In this document: positions 1 through 11,802 of the stretch, piece after piece
How positions within the stretch are numbered: position 1 is the first letter of the stretch
Layout of the letters: each line of letters begins with the position of its first letter
Origin: Aphelenchoides besseyi
Taxonomy: Eukaryota > Nematoda > Chromadorea > Rhabditida > Aphelenchoididae
DNA: 64,000 nt
Direction of reading: 5' to 3'
NCBI GenBank assembly: GCA_024699855.1
Contig: JAMPIQ010000003.1
Coordinates: 9,796,001 to 9,860,000 of the forward strand
The notes under the pieces: model-generated
What the model was told of the DNA's origin: nothing
The model's database searches: none
What the model saw: only the letters and a program-made list of their open reading frames with translations
Made by a program: the position numbers and the translations under genes

Positions 1-612
1 ATGAATCGGTATAGGCACAAAGTTATTCGGCCAGTCGTCATCCGAAGGCAAATCTACACCCTTTTTGGCTTTTGCACCATTGTAGAAACCAATCATGTTG
101 GACATAGCGGAAATGATTGTACGATTGACATCAGTCGAATGGATGTAAATCTCATTGCTAACGTAGCGCTCGTTTACTAACGAATGATAACGTTTACGTA
201 GTGATTGGCCCAACAATCTCTGTTGACTCATTCCAACCTAAAACTTGAACAAAACGCAAATCAACCGGTTTCTTACGGGAGTTAATTGACCCAGTCCAGT
301 ACCACCTTGATCCCACTCAGTCACCGGAAACTTATCCTTCGGAAAGTGATGATTGGGATTCCGGTCACCATGTCTGTACCCAAGAAGTTATTTTAATGGT
401 CGAAGATTTGAAAACAAACCTCCAAAGCTAAAAGTTTTTGATTTGAAGTAAACTAGTGTTATACGCTTACCGTTTGAACAAAAACCAAATTGCCATCTTC
501 GACTTCAACGGGCACTGCGGGATGGAGTGTTGATTCATCCAAACGTTTCAATGCGCCTATTTGCTTGGGCAAAAGAAAACAGAAAAGAAACGAAGCTAAA
601 AACTTTAACATT
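1..612 (-). CDS. Histidine acid phosphatase, 5' part (runs off left edge)
   Basis: Secreted or lysosomal acid phosphatase of the histidine phosphatase superfamily, which hydrolyses phosphomonoesters through a phosphohistidine. Exons on the minus strand: 612-471, an 8-nt microexon at 427-420, 373-277, and 237 to the window edge. The first exon starts with a hydrophobic signal peptide (MLKFLASFLFCFLLP). The microexon restores the frame and produces the family signature LWRHGDRNP (RHGxRxP), which holds the catalytic His. The next exons read GTGLGQLTPVGMSQQ and then YVSNEIYIHSTDVNRT, both typical of this family. The C-terminal half, with the catalytic HD dipeptide, lies outside the window. It is transcribed divergently from the collagen gene. 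Family assignment is firm; the substrate and the exact paralogue are not known. Confidence 0.88.
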
Positions 613-2150
613 CTGCAACTAATCAATTCGGCTTATTGAACTAATTAAACTTCTGAAGTCAATGGCCTCTCTCGCCATTGCTAATTATAAGCAAACAAAA
701 ACGATAAGCCACAGGATCGTTTACATTGTCCTATCAAAAAAGCATTGAAGTCGACTGTTTGCTTCAAATTCAATTCCAGGTTCGACCAAACAACGATAAG
801 AATTGTCAATGAAGCGATTCGTCTGTTTTACACGGAACTGAAGTTTTGAGTGCAATCCAGCTTCGATTTAAACTCTTTATTTCTCAACAAGAAGTTCGTT
901 TGTTCCAACGTGTTTTGTCGATTCCTACAAAAAAATGGACAACAAAAACCGATGAGTCATTTGTGGACCCAATCGGTGGCCCCGAAATTGCAACAAACGC
1001 CCGCAAACGAATTTGTTCGAGAGTCGTCATTTCTTCAGAATCAAACCAATGGATCATTCCGCTTTCAAGGCGACGAGTTTTTTTTGACGATCCCAACAAT
1101 CAAATCGACGCAAATAAATTATGAGCTTTGGAGCGAGAGCTTTTGGCCGTCGCATAGGCACAACTGTTGCGGTGGTTGAAAGGTCGTCTTGTTCGGCTCT
1201 TAGCTCCAACTAAATTGATTTGGTTGGTGGAGAAGGGTGTTGGCAAATTCCTGAACTTTCTATCGAAACAACCATCGGACTTATCAATGAAATCCCTCGA
1301 TTCGATCACCTACTCTGCAGCAGACATTGAAGTTTGTTAACCAGTTTTACGGAATAAGCCGTCGGGATTAACGTTAAAGACTTTGGAAGCAACGGCAAAC
1401 GTTTTTGTTTATTCGCACTTTTGATGCGAAGACCATACTCAAGACTTGGAGTTTTTGCGTAACTCCAAGGGTTTCAAACAAAATGACCGATCAATTCGAA
1501 ATGCTCTGACGAGAATCATCATCACTGACGGTCATTGTGTCTTCTGTCGTGTGCCCCCTTCAAACTCATTCCAATCGATTTGCAGCCAAAAACACCGCCG
1601 ATCGCGAAGCAGCAGTGTGGACGGCTGGTCATCGTCTGTGTCTCTCGACTTTGGTGTCTTGGCGGCCAAAAACGTCCGAGACCCCGTTGGCTTCGTTTCC
1701 ACGATCCGCCAGTTGCCATTTTCCACTTTCGTGTCGGTCGCAAAACTTTCGGTGCAACAGAGCAGAAAAGCGGTGCCGCTTTTCGTTTTTAGTCGATCTC
1801 ATCCATAGGATCAATCTCTCTCGTTACATCGCGAAGTCTTAGCGAAACGTTGTGTTTGAGTTCAAGAAACGTTTCGGTCATACAACCAACAGTCTTCCCG
1901 TCATATCAACACCAGATGTTTGCTCGGTGACCTTTCGATTGACGTGAAACGGAACAGTCGAATTGACTTTCGAATCCGCGTGTCGAGCGACCAACATTCC
2001 GCCGTTCGTTTGAGTCATTGCGTGGTTGTGAAGACGTGAATTTGCATTTTGTTGCGCTTAACAGTCGAGTTGTCGTTTCAGTACAACAACTCAAACGTTG
2101 AGGCAAATTTTCGCGTTCTTTTGATTTTGCCGTTTGATTTCGGCGCGTTG
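613..2150. other. Intergenic region between acid phosphatase and collagen IV
   Basis: About 1.5 kb separating two divergent start codons. Several open frames of 60-120 codons exist on both strands, but none has a signal peptide, recognisable domain or convincing splice structure, so I treat them as chance frames. The stretch must contain both promoters; I see no clear TATA box or repeat. Confidence 0.5.
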
Positions 2151-5100
2151 ATGTCCGTCGACAAATCGAAGGACAAAATGCGCGCCGATGAGAAGAAATG
2201 GCTGAGAAGAACGATACGACTGTCGATTGTTGGGATCGCGATATTGATGATCAGTTCATTCGATGGTGTCGATGCGGCAGCTTGTAAGGGCTGCGTCCCG
2301 CCGTGTGTTTGTCCGGGACAGAAAGGAGAACGTGGAATGCCGGGCAAGTGGTTTTTTGAATAAAAAAATCATTCACGAGAGCCATTGAATTCGTGAGTTC
2401 AAGTCTTATCGCATTGGATTTTAGGATTCGTCGGACCTCGAGGACATCCAGGTAATTGTGAATTACGAGCTCGCTAAACATCGTCAATTTGTAGGAACGC
2501 CGGGCGAAGATGGTCCCGAAGGTTCTTTTGGCGCACCGGGAATGCTCGGACAAGAAGGCGATTTCGGAGATGCAGGATCGAAGGGTCTTCGCGTGAGTTT
2601 AACTAATCAACAGCTTAAACGCGGCCGTTTCACACATGTAATACTATCGATTTTAGGGAGAACGAGGTTTGCCCGGTGCTAGCGGTCGTCCAGGTGAGAA
2701 TTTAACGTCGTACTTGTTGTTCACGTAATGCAATCTTTAGGTTTACAAGGTCTGGACGGATTGCCGGGACTGAAGGGCGAACAAGTGAGTGATTGGTGTC
2801 AATTGGGTTTTTGATTCACTCATTCAACTTTTAGGGTTTACCCGGCTGCAATGGAACGGATGTAAGTTGATTAAATGTTCGCTCGAAACTGACGCGAGAC
2901 TCATCCCATGGATTTGCTTGAAATCAATGGCAAACGGCTGTTCAAATTTCTTTGCGGCTGTTGATCCGAAAATTTACGATTCGGACGGCTTTTCCGTCTT
3001 AAAACCTTTGATTGTATTTATCATTGGGTGAACATTATTCATTCGATGTTCAAGTAAAAAAACTGAACATCTAAATGATTGATTGTAGGGACGACCTGGA
3101 TTGCCCGGTTTGGTTGGTAGGTTTCTGGAGTAATGGGATCTTAATAACAAGTAATCTTGTTTTAGGACCACCTGGTAAGTTGAATAAGATAAGGTTGGAA
3201 CTAACGAATTGTCAAAAGGGTTTCGTGGTGCTGATGGTGAGCCAGGAAGGCCAGGGTTAACAGGTTGGAGTTTCAATCTGATTTACGGATCTTAATCCCA
3301 TTTATTTTCAGGACCTCCGGGTGAAGGTGGAATCAATTCGGTTGGAAGAAAGGGTGAAGCTGGAACTCCTGGAAATCCAGGTTTTTTAATCTCTTGTGCG
3401 CACTAAAACACATTTGTTTAGGCCCCCCCGGAAGGCCAGGAGCTGATGCAATGCCCGGGTTAAAAGGATTGAAAGGTTTATCGCGAAGTAATGCGAGCTG
3501 AAACGACTTGGTTTCTTTAGGTGAAGCCGGAGCTTTCGGACCCCCAGGTTATCCGGTATGTTTTGAGTTGTTTGTCATTGAATTTAACTGTTAAATTTTA
3601 GGGACCACCGGGGCCCAAAGGTTTCCCGGGACAACGAACACCCGGAGTGAAAGGAGAAAAAGGTTTGGCGGGACCACCAGGTTTGTTAAAATCAGTAGAA
3701 TTTTGAAGCATCAGATTGTTTTGAGGTCAACCTGGACCGCCCGGATTGTTTCCCGAAACATCGTCACCCGAAGAAACAGAAGTAATTCAGGGACCAAGAG
3801 GAAGAGACGGAACTAAAGGTGAAAAAGGAAATGCGGGACCTGTTGGACCACGTAAGCTTTTGAATACGCATCAAAATTTATTGGCTTTATTGTAGCTGGT
3901 TTTCGTGGAACTGACGGAGCTCCCGGCTATCCCGGCTTAAAAGGTACGTTTTATCATTGAACTTCGAAATGAATGGTAACAATCATTTTTGTAGGAGAAA
4001 AAGGAGATCTTGGAGATTACGGTCAACGCGGCAAAAAGGTTTGTTGATTGATTTCAAACGCCACTGATTGTGCTTTTTGAAGGGAAAAGATGGAAACACT
4101 GGTTAGTTTTTTTCATGTTCACTTGTTGTTGAGTTCGGACGATGACAACGTCTTAGCATTGAGTAGCGGTCATTGAGAGGACGGAGTTAAGGATCGAAGT
4201 TTTCAACACAAATCTTTGCAGGGTTGCCGGGACCAAAAGGTGAAACGGGATCGCCAGGCAAGCTCTTACATTAAGATGTGAAATCTAATTGCATCAATTT
4301 GTAGGAAATCCGGGTGCTCAAGGATGGTCGGGCGCCAAAGGAAGTGCCGGCGATATTGGATATCCGGGCCGTCAAGGTAAGTGATGCACTTGTTTGAATC
4401 CCTCTCATCAATTGCATTTTAGGTCCTGAAGGTGATGCCGGTGAGTTGAAAGTTTTTATGGGCTTTTTATCGTCAATTACTCGATTTTCTTAGGACCACC
4501 GGGTGAATTCGGTGTTGGTCACGGTTTGCCTGGTCCACGCGTAAGTTTTCGAATTAAATCGACTTTAATAATCGTCAATTTGAAGGGCATTCAAGGTCAC
4601 GATGGTCCGCCCGGAGAAAAAGGCTTAGCTGGTTTGTTTTGACGATAATTGAACAACGATTTGTAACAACAAGTTTAAAGGTCATGACGGATTTCAAGGC
4701 GCAGTTGGTGCACGTGGTGCAATTGGCAATCCCGTAGGTCTCAATTTACACAATGATTCCTGATATTTCTATTTAGGGACCACCGGGCGTACCAGGCAAA
4801 TAAACCAATAGAATTAACATGTTAATTATTGCATTTAGGAGTTGATGGAACACCGGGATGGTCGGAAAAAGGAGATCGCGGTGAAGATGGATTCCCGGGT
4901 TTGTTTGATTGAATGTGCAGAATGATAATCGACTTAATGTTAAGGTTATGCTGGAGAGCCGGGAACCCCAGGTTATTGAATTTTAGGTTTCATTTGACTT
5001 CAACATTTTAGGAATTCCCGGAGATTGTGGACCCGAAGGTATGTTCTTAGTCGATGCTGCAAACAAGTTATTTTGGCTTTAGGTGAACCGGGATTAAACG

Positions 5101-8100
5101 GTTACGATATTCAAGGACAGCCGGGAAATGATGGCGGTGAGTTAAGGATTAACCAACGAGTTCATTTTTCTTGAACAAAAACACACTACTTGTTTTGTGA
5201 ACTCCAATTGAACGTAAAAAATTTTAGCTCCGGGCCGTGACGGATATCCGGGTGAGTTGTTTTATGAGTATCAAAACGTTCTAATCACTCGATTTAGGTA
5301 TTCCGGGCGATGTTGGTGATGCCGGTTTTACGGGCGAAAAAGGTTGATAAAGAAAAAAGGAAGCTTAAAATCACTGGCAATTTTAAGGTTTTCCGGGAAC
5401 TGGAGTCAACAAAATTGGACCTCAAGGTCAAATGGGAATGATCGGTTTGAACTTAAACGAATACAAACATCAACACACAAACGATTTGTAGGTTTGCCTG
5501 GTGAGAACGGACGAATTGGATTACCAGGTAAATTGAATGAGTTCATAACTTCGAATTGTTTTCTTTAAGGAATTCCTGGACCCGATGGACAAATTGGCGA
5601 ACGCGGAGATGATTGGCACGAGAGAACGCGTACGATATGCTTGTTAATTGTGTTTGTTTAGTGGCTATTGTCCCGATGGATTGCCCGGTCTTAAAGGTGA
5701 ATTGAGTCGTAGAACATGAAGTCGAATACAATTGTTAAGGTGAACCCGGTGAAAATGGAGTTGACGGCTATCCGGGACCTCGAGGACCTGATGGTGAGTT
5801 AAAGTCGCGAATTTTGACTTACAAATCTGAATTTTTTCAGGACCAATGGGTTATCCCGGACCAAAAGGTTTCATTTTGAATTTGTTTATGATCAACAAGT
5901 TTGCTTTCGTTTAAGGAGTATCCGGAAGACCGGGAAATGTTGGATTGCCAGGTTATCCAGTGAGTTTAATCAACGATTATTTCGTTGATTTCGAAATTAC
6001 ATTCAATACACCAACTTATAGGGTGCGGACGGTATTCCGGCGCCCGATGGTTACCCCGGACTCAAGGGTCAGGTTTCGCAGTGCTCATAATTTCAATTCG
6101 TTTTTGTAGGTGAAGCAGGCGAAGTTATTGGGCCAATGGAGAATCCGGCCGGAATTCCCGGTTTGAAAGGCGAGCGAGGTGAACCAGATATGTTAACGTA
6201 TTAGACGAGCATTTTCATTGATGCGTTTTTCAAGATTTATTGGACTTCCTGGTTTACCTGGACCCGATGGAAATGGTTTGTTTTTGATTGTCATACTTCT
6301 CACTCTATATCATATTTTTATAGATGGAGTACCGGGTGTTCCCGGATTCCCGCCGGCACGCGCTGAGAAAGGTCTTAGCGGAATTCCGGGTTTGTTGAAT
6401 ATACAAATAGTTTTCGAGTGAAATCAATTGATTTGTAGGCAAACACGGACGTGATGGATTGATTGGAAGGTAACGAAGTTAGCTCAAATTTATCTAATCA
6501 CCTGAACTAAAGACCTGGAGATAAGGGAGAACAAGGTGATTCGTACCCGGGAGAAAATGGAGTTCCGGGTTAGTTATCGTACGATAAGCGAATTAATTCA
6601 ATGCATTTGTTTAGGAACCAAAGGAATGGCCGGTGAACCGGGTTATCCGGGATTAGTCGGTGAACCGGTGAGTGATCGAGTTGCTTAGTTTCGAGCTTAA
6701 TTCTCACGTGTTTTTAGGGTCCTCCTGGACCGGCTTTCGCAAGGTAGCGAGATTGTGTATCGTTCAGTTTAAATTGGAAATTTCAGCATCATGCAGGGAA
6801 TTCGTGGACCGGAAGGTCGTCCAGGTACGCGATTTCTCAGTCAAACATCAAAATTCAACTGATCGATTTTAGGTTTACCGGGGTTGAAAGGAGAACGAGG
6901 CGATAGTGGTAAGAATCAAAGTTAAACCCCATTAACTGGCTAACAACAATGATAGGAATACCGGGAATTCAAGGAAAACCAGGTGACTGTTTACATCGTT
7001 TATGATCATCAATTTTTCTTCATCAATTGACTGTTTACTTACCTGTTTGTTTGAAGGAATTGCTGGACTACCAGGAGTCAAAGGAGAGCACGGTACGAAA
7101 ACTATAGGAAACGATTAGTAACATCGATTATTTTTAAGGTTTAAGTGGTATTCCTGGCAAAGACGGACGTGATGGAGCAGTAAGTTCATGTTATTGGATT
7201 TATTGAAATACAAATTCACTTCAGTTTGGAATTCCGGGAGCACCAGGACTTCGCGGTTAGTTTTACATTGTTCGACACAACAATGAATCGTAGGAATTGC
7301 TGGGGAAGTCGGTTTGCCCGGATATCCAGGGTGAGTGAACTGAATTGTAAGCAACGTAGACATCAAAATTTGTAGACAACAAGGAGAAGATGGACTCCCT
7401 GGACTTCCATCACCGCATGTACGTTTCGATTACAAACTTCTGCGTTAACAGGAAATTACAGGGGCTTCAAGGGCCGCCGGGCTTACCCGTATGTTTTATG
7501 CGAGAATGATCGTAATTAATTGACTTTGTTTTAGGGAATACCCGGAGAGAAAGGCAAGTCGACGATTGCCGCTATCGAAACGTAGGTGGTTTTACAATTT
7601 AGGTGAAAAAGGTCAATCGGTTCAAGGAGCGCCAGGTGTACCCGGTAAATAAATGATCGTTTCGAATTGACATTTCAATTTGACAGGTGAAAAAGGATCG
7701 CCGGGTTATTCTGGACAACCGGGGTATGTTTTAATTGACAAATATACGATCAACACAACTTCTCTACAGACTTCAAGGTCAAAATGGACAACCAGGTTTT
7801 TTCAAAAGTCGAATTTTTTGGTTTTAATTGTTTGTTAAAGGCTTGCCAGGATTGCAAGGTGATAATGGGTATCCGGGATTGAATGGTGCACCTGGAGCGC
7901 GGGGTTCGATCGGCGATGTCGGTTTTGCGGGACAGCCAGGTTAGTTTATCGTCAACTAGATTCTGAACAAAGCAAACACACGTTAATTTTCAATGTTTAG
8001 GAGCAATGGGAGCAAATGGACTTCAAGGCGGTAAGAATCAGTTGAATTGAAAAAACGTAATCGTTGATTTAGAGCGCGGTGAAGACGGTTTTGCTGGACC

Positions 8101-11100
8101 GCCGGGACGCGACAATTGGGGACCACAAGGTGAACCGGGATTGCCAGATGAGTTCACGAATGTTACGCGTCAGCTAATCGCATTTTATTTTTACGAATAC
8201 CAGGAAAAGAAGGACGTCGCGGTGCTGACGGTCAACCGGGAATAATCGGTAAGTATTTTTGCTTATGTGATTCATAGGGAAGCGTTCAAACTAAACTGAT
8301 TGATTGTAGGAGATGCCGGTTATGGAGGAGCACCAGGATTAGTTGGTGAACGAGGAGATGAAGGGTTCGTTTAATTCGCAATCATCTTTGACTTGAACTT
8401 CGATTTTGCAGTTATCCTGGAGTTGTTGGTGAACCTGGTTTGAGAGGAATCGATGGAAAAAGAGGTTTGCTGTCTTTTGCACGTGTTTGTAAACGAATAC
8501 TTCAGGTCGTGATGGACTTCCCGGTGTACCAGGGCAAAGAGTAAGTATTGTGTGATGGTTGGTTTAACACAATGCATCAATTAAGGGCGAAAACGGACAG
8601 CCGGGAGTACCAGGTTAATTTCAATAAGCCTAGGTGATTCAATCAAATCGTTTTTTAAGGAACACCCGGATTACAAGGACGTGACGGACAACCAGGTTAA
8701 ATTTCAACGTTAATTTCGTCTAATTTACTTCCTTTTTTCAGGATATCCGGGAGCAAAAGGCGTTCGAGGTATTCAAATGAGAACTTTATCGATAATCAAC
8801 TTTCAATCATCTCTTAATCTTTAGGCGAAGATGGTTTGAACGGCGCAGTGGGTATAAATGGTCGACCAGGTTAGTTATCATTCAATTCGTAGATTTCTAA
8901 GCGTTAAAACTACTTTCCTTCTTTTATTGGATTACATAACACTCGCATTTTCCAGGAACTCCCGGCCCTGTCGGACGTCCAGGAGTTGCTCGGCCATTTA
9001 TTCGCGTATGTTTCTATTGAATTCTTTCGATTAGTTTATTTAGGAATTACATGCTCCTGATGGCGAGCCGGGTGATTACGGATATCCGGGTTTGTTAACA
9101 GTCTTTCTTTGAAACAAAGTTCTATTCAAACTTTTCTAAATGTACGATTGTCTTCACAATTCAAACCTAAATTTTATATCGCATTTATTAGAAAATTAAC
9201 AGTATGATCATACGATTAAACGGGGATTTGGAGAAAACAATAACCAGGTGGGATTATGTGAAAAGTGAAAGACAATGAAGATTTTTTGAGTTCAATTTTG
9301 CTTGTAGAATCCAAAAGGATCTGCAGAAAATGCGCAAATGTTATTTAGCTCTAATATTTTGTTTCAATTTAACCAGTGAGAGATTGCTGAAGTCCAAATA
9401 GCTACCATTTCATTTCAAAATCGTCATCTTTTGGTAGACGACCGATTTGGACATTGCACCATGAAGACTGCAGGTTGACATCTCGTTCCACTGTTTTCAA
9501 CATCTTGATTGTATTCTTTTGTGGGTCCAGTTGATACCAATCGGCTGCGTGTGCGTAATAAAACAACGCCACTTGTTGATAGAAAACAGGCATTCGAATT
9601 TCCGGTTGTCCGTCTTTGCGCACTTGAGTATTCCTGAAAACCGCTGTTTTGCACGGTTCTGTCACATAATCGTGATGTCCAGTTTCAGAAGGGTACTAGT
9701 ATCGTAGAGTAAAGAACAGTCGTTAGTTGATTCCTTGTACTTGGTCGTTGATGACAGCTTCTGCAGTTGTTACAGTTTCCGGGTTTATATTCCGTATGAT
9801 CTATAGACTTCTGCTCATAATGGTCTTTGCAGAAACGGTTGAGTTCATCATGAAGTTCTCCATTATTTCGTCGATGTTGCCGTTGTTTTGTACAACGTTT
9901 TCTTTCATCGTCAACGTAGTAGCAGTGCAATACATCTTGAGAAGCAGCATTACTTTCTGTCGACATGGTTAGGTGGTTGAAGCGTTAGAGGTGCTGTGGA
10001 ATCTGAGCATTGATTTAAGGCCGATTGACGTTAAGGGTTTTCCTAACAGTTCCTTCTGAAAAATTGGGTTCAATATGTTTATCCTATCAATCTGAACACG
10101 CTACAAACAAGCGAGAAAAAGGACATACGATTAACGTTGATTTAAACTAAGATTGGAGAAAACAGAAAATTGGACATTTAGAATTGTGCAAGATTTTCAA
10201 AAAACATAATTCTATTAAAATAAATTACTTTTAAAAACTTCTTCATTTAAGGTTTACCTGGTTTGCCCGGAGAAGTCGGAGAATCAGGACTTTCGGGACC
10301 ACCTGTGAGTTAACAGTTTTTTGGTTTTGTGCATCCGTTTTATACAATACTAATCCAACTGCTCTATTGAAGGGACCCGCGGGATATCCAGGTCTTAAAG
10401 GAGAACAAGGGGTACCAGGTCACCCAGGTAACTGAAACTATTAATTCAATCGTTTTCACAGTTTATTTCCTTAGGATACAAAGGACCTCCGGGCGAAGTT
10501 GGACCGCGTGGTTTGGACGGTAAGTTTAATTTTTCAATAGCATCAAGAACCTACTTCAATGATAAATCTTTGAAGGGACCCCGGGGCGCCAAGGACAACC
10601 GGGTAAGTCGTTGAATTAATAGACTAATTGATTCAATTCTTTAGGTTATCCCGGCCCTGCTGGCATTCAGGGTTCGCCGGGCGGTTGGGCGCCAAGTCGC
10701 GGTTTCACATTCACGAAGCATTCGCAAACAACTGAAGTTCCACAATGTCCGCCGGGTGCTTCGCAATTATGGTCTGGCTACTCGTTGTTATACGTTCAAG
10801 GTAACGGTCGATCCGCCGGACAAGATTTGGGATCGCCGGGATCCTGTATTCCAAAGTTCAGCACAATGCCGTTCATGTTCTGTAATGTCAAAGAAACTTG
10901 TCATTTCAGTAGTCGAAACGAGTAAGTTTATTCACAAACTTTAAATCCTTATTCCCTATTTTGCAGCTATTCATTCTGGTTATCCACTGGATCGCCAATG
11001 AATATGATGATGACACCTGTAAACTTCGACATTGAATTCCTTATTCGAATCAATTTTCAGATGACCGGAACCGCCATTCGTCCGCACATTTCTCGTTGTG

Positions 11101-11562
11101 CTGTTTGTGAAATTCCAACTCAAATCATGGCTGTTCACTCGCAAGATTCAAACGTTCCGCAATGCCCGTATGGATGGTCGCCCTACTACAGCGGTTACAG
11201 TTTCGCAATGGTACGTAAATTACATGTCCACGTTTACAATTTCATCCACGTTTTAGCACACAGCAGCTGGCGGTGAAGGTACCGGACAGCCATTGGAATC
11301 GCCAGGCTCATGTCTCGAAGATTTTCATTCAGTTCCGTTCATCGAATGTCATGGCAAAGGTACTTGCAACTACTACGCGACGAATCACGGTTTCTGGTTG
11401 GCTATTGTTGACAAGGTTGGTATCTCCATATGTATTCGTCGTTTATAAACTTGATCCATTTAGAACAACCAATTCCGCAAACCCATGCCACAAACATTGA
11501 AAGCCGGTGGTTTAAAGGATCGTGTATCGCGTTGTCAAGTTTGCATCAAGAATCGTCAATGA
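2151..11562 (+). CDS. Collagen type IV alpha chain (alpha-1/EMB-9-like)
   Basis: Network-forming basement-membrane collagen chain. The start at 2151 gives a short basic N terminus, a hydrophobic signal segment ending near DGVDA, then the cysteine-rich 7S start [17 protein letters not shown] long interrupted Gly-X-Y domain follows, spread over dozens of exons of mostly 30-100 bp with introns of about 40-60 nt. Most introns are phase 1 and split a Gly codon (G|GN). Intron 1 (2344-2424) has a GC donor. The largest intron is 9090-10251. The C-terminal NC1 domain (about 10670-11559) contains two repeats, with [41 protein letters not shown] and [10 protein letters not shown]. The Met-rich SPMNMMMTP loop and the [11 protein letters not shown] segment carry the positions used for the NC1 sulfilimine crosslink. 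NC1 looks slightly more alpha-1- than alpha-2-like, which is inference. An AATAAA lies at 11698-11703. Confidence 0.96.
9402..9966 (-). CDS. Possible nested antisense gene in collagen intron (C3Hc3H-like finger)
   Basis: Two open frames on the minus strand lie inside the 1.16-kb collagen intron. The first (9966-9685) begins ATG TCG ACA and has Cys15, Cys25, Cys46 and His49, a spacing that resembles the zf-C3Hc3H domain of KANSL2/INO80D-type proteins. It then has a second Cys/His cluster, [10 protein letters not shown]. The second (about 9698-9402) reads in another frame, begins around [14 protein letters not shown] and ends [10 protein letters not shown] join between them needs an intron at about 9690-9740, but I could not find a donor/acceptor pair that keeps phase. 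This may be a real nested gene, two separate exons of something else, or a decaying insertion. Function unknown. Confidence 0.35.
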
Positions 11563-11802
11563 GTTTCGAAATCTTAACAACCCACACAGTTATTTTATTT
11601 CTTTCAAAACATAAACTTCTGCCATTAAGCATCAAACTGCCGCCTTTCCTATCTTGCCATTCGATCAGTCAGTTCTACACTCTTTGCTTTTTTGTCGAAT
11701 AAATTAACTTTGCTGTTGAGAACGAGGAATCGATGTGAGAAGAAATCTTTTAATAATCAATTAAATCAATCGGGATATGCTACAAAACTAAATTCCAATT
11801 AG

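Noticed and set aside
1446..1842. Overlapping plus- and minus-strand frames upstream of the collagen gene
   Set aside because: Several frames are open at once with none showing domain or signal features, so a chance gap in stops is likelier.
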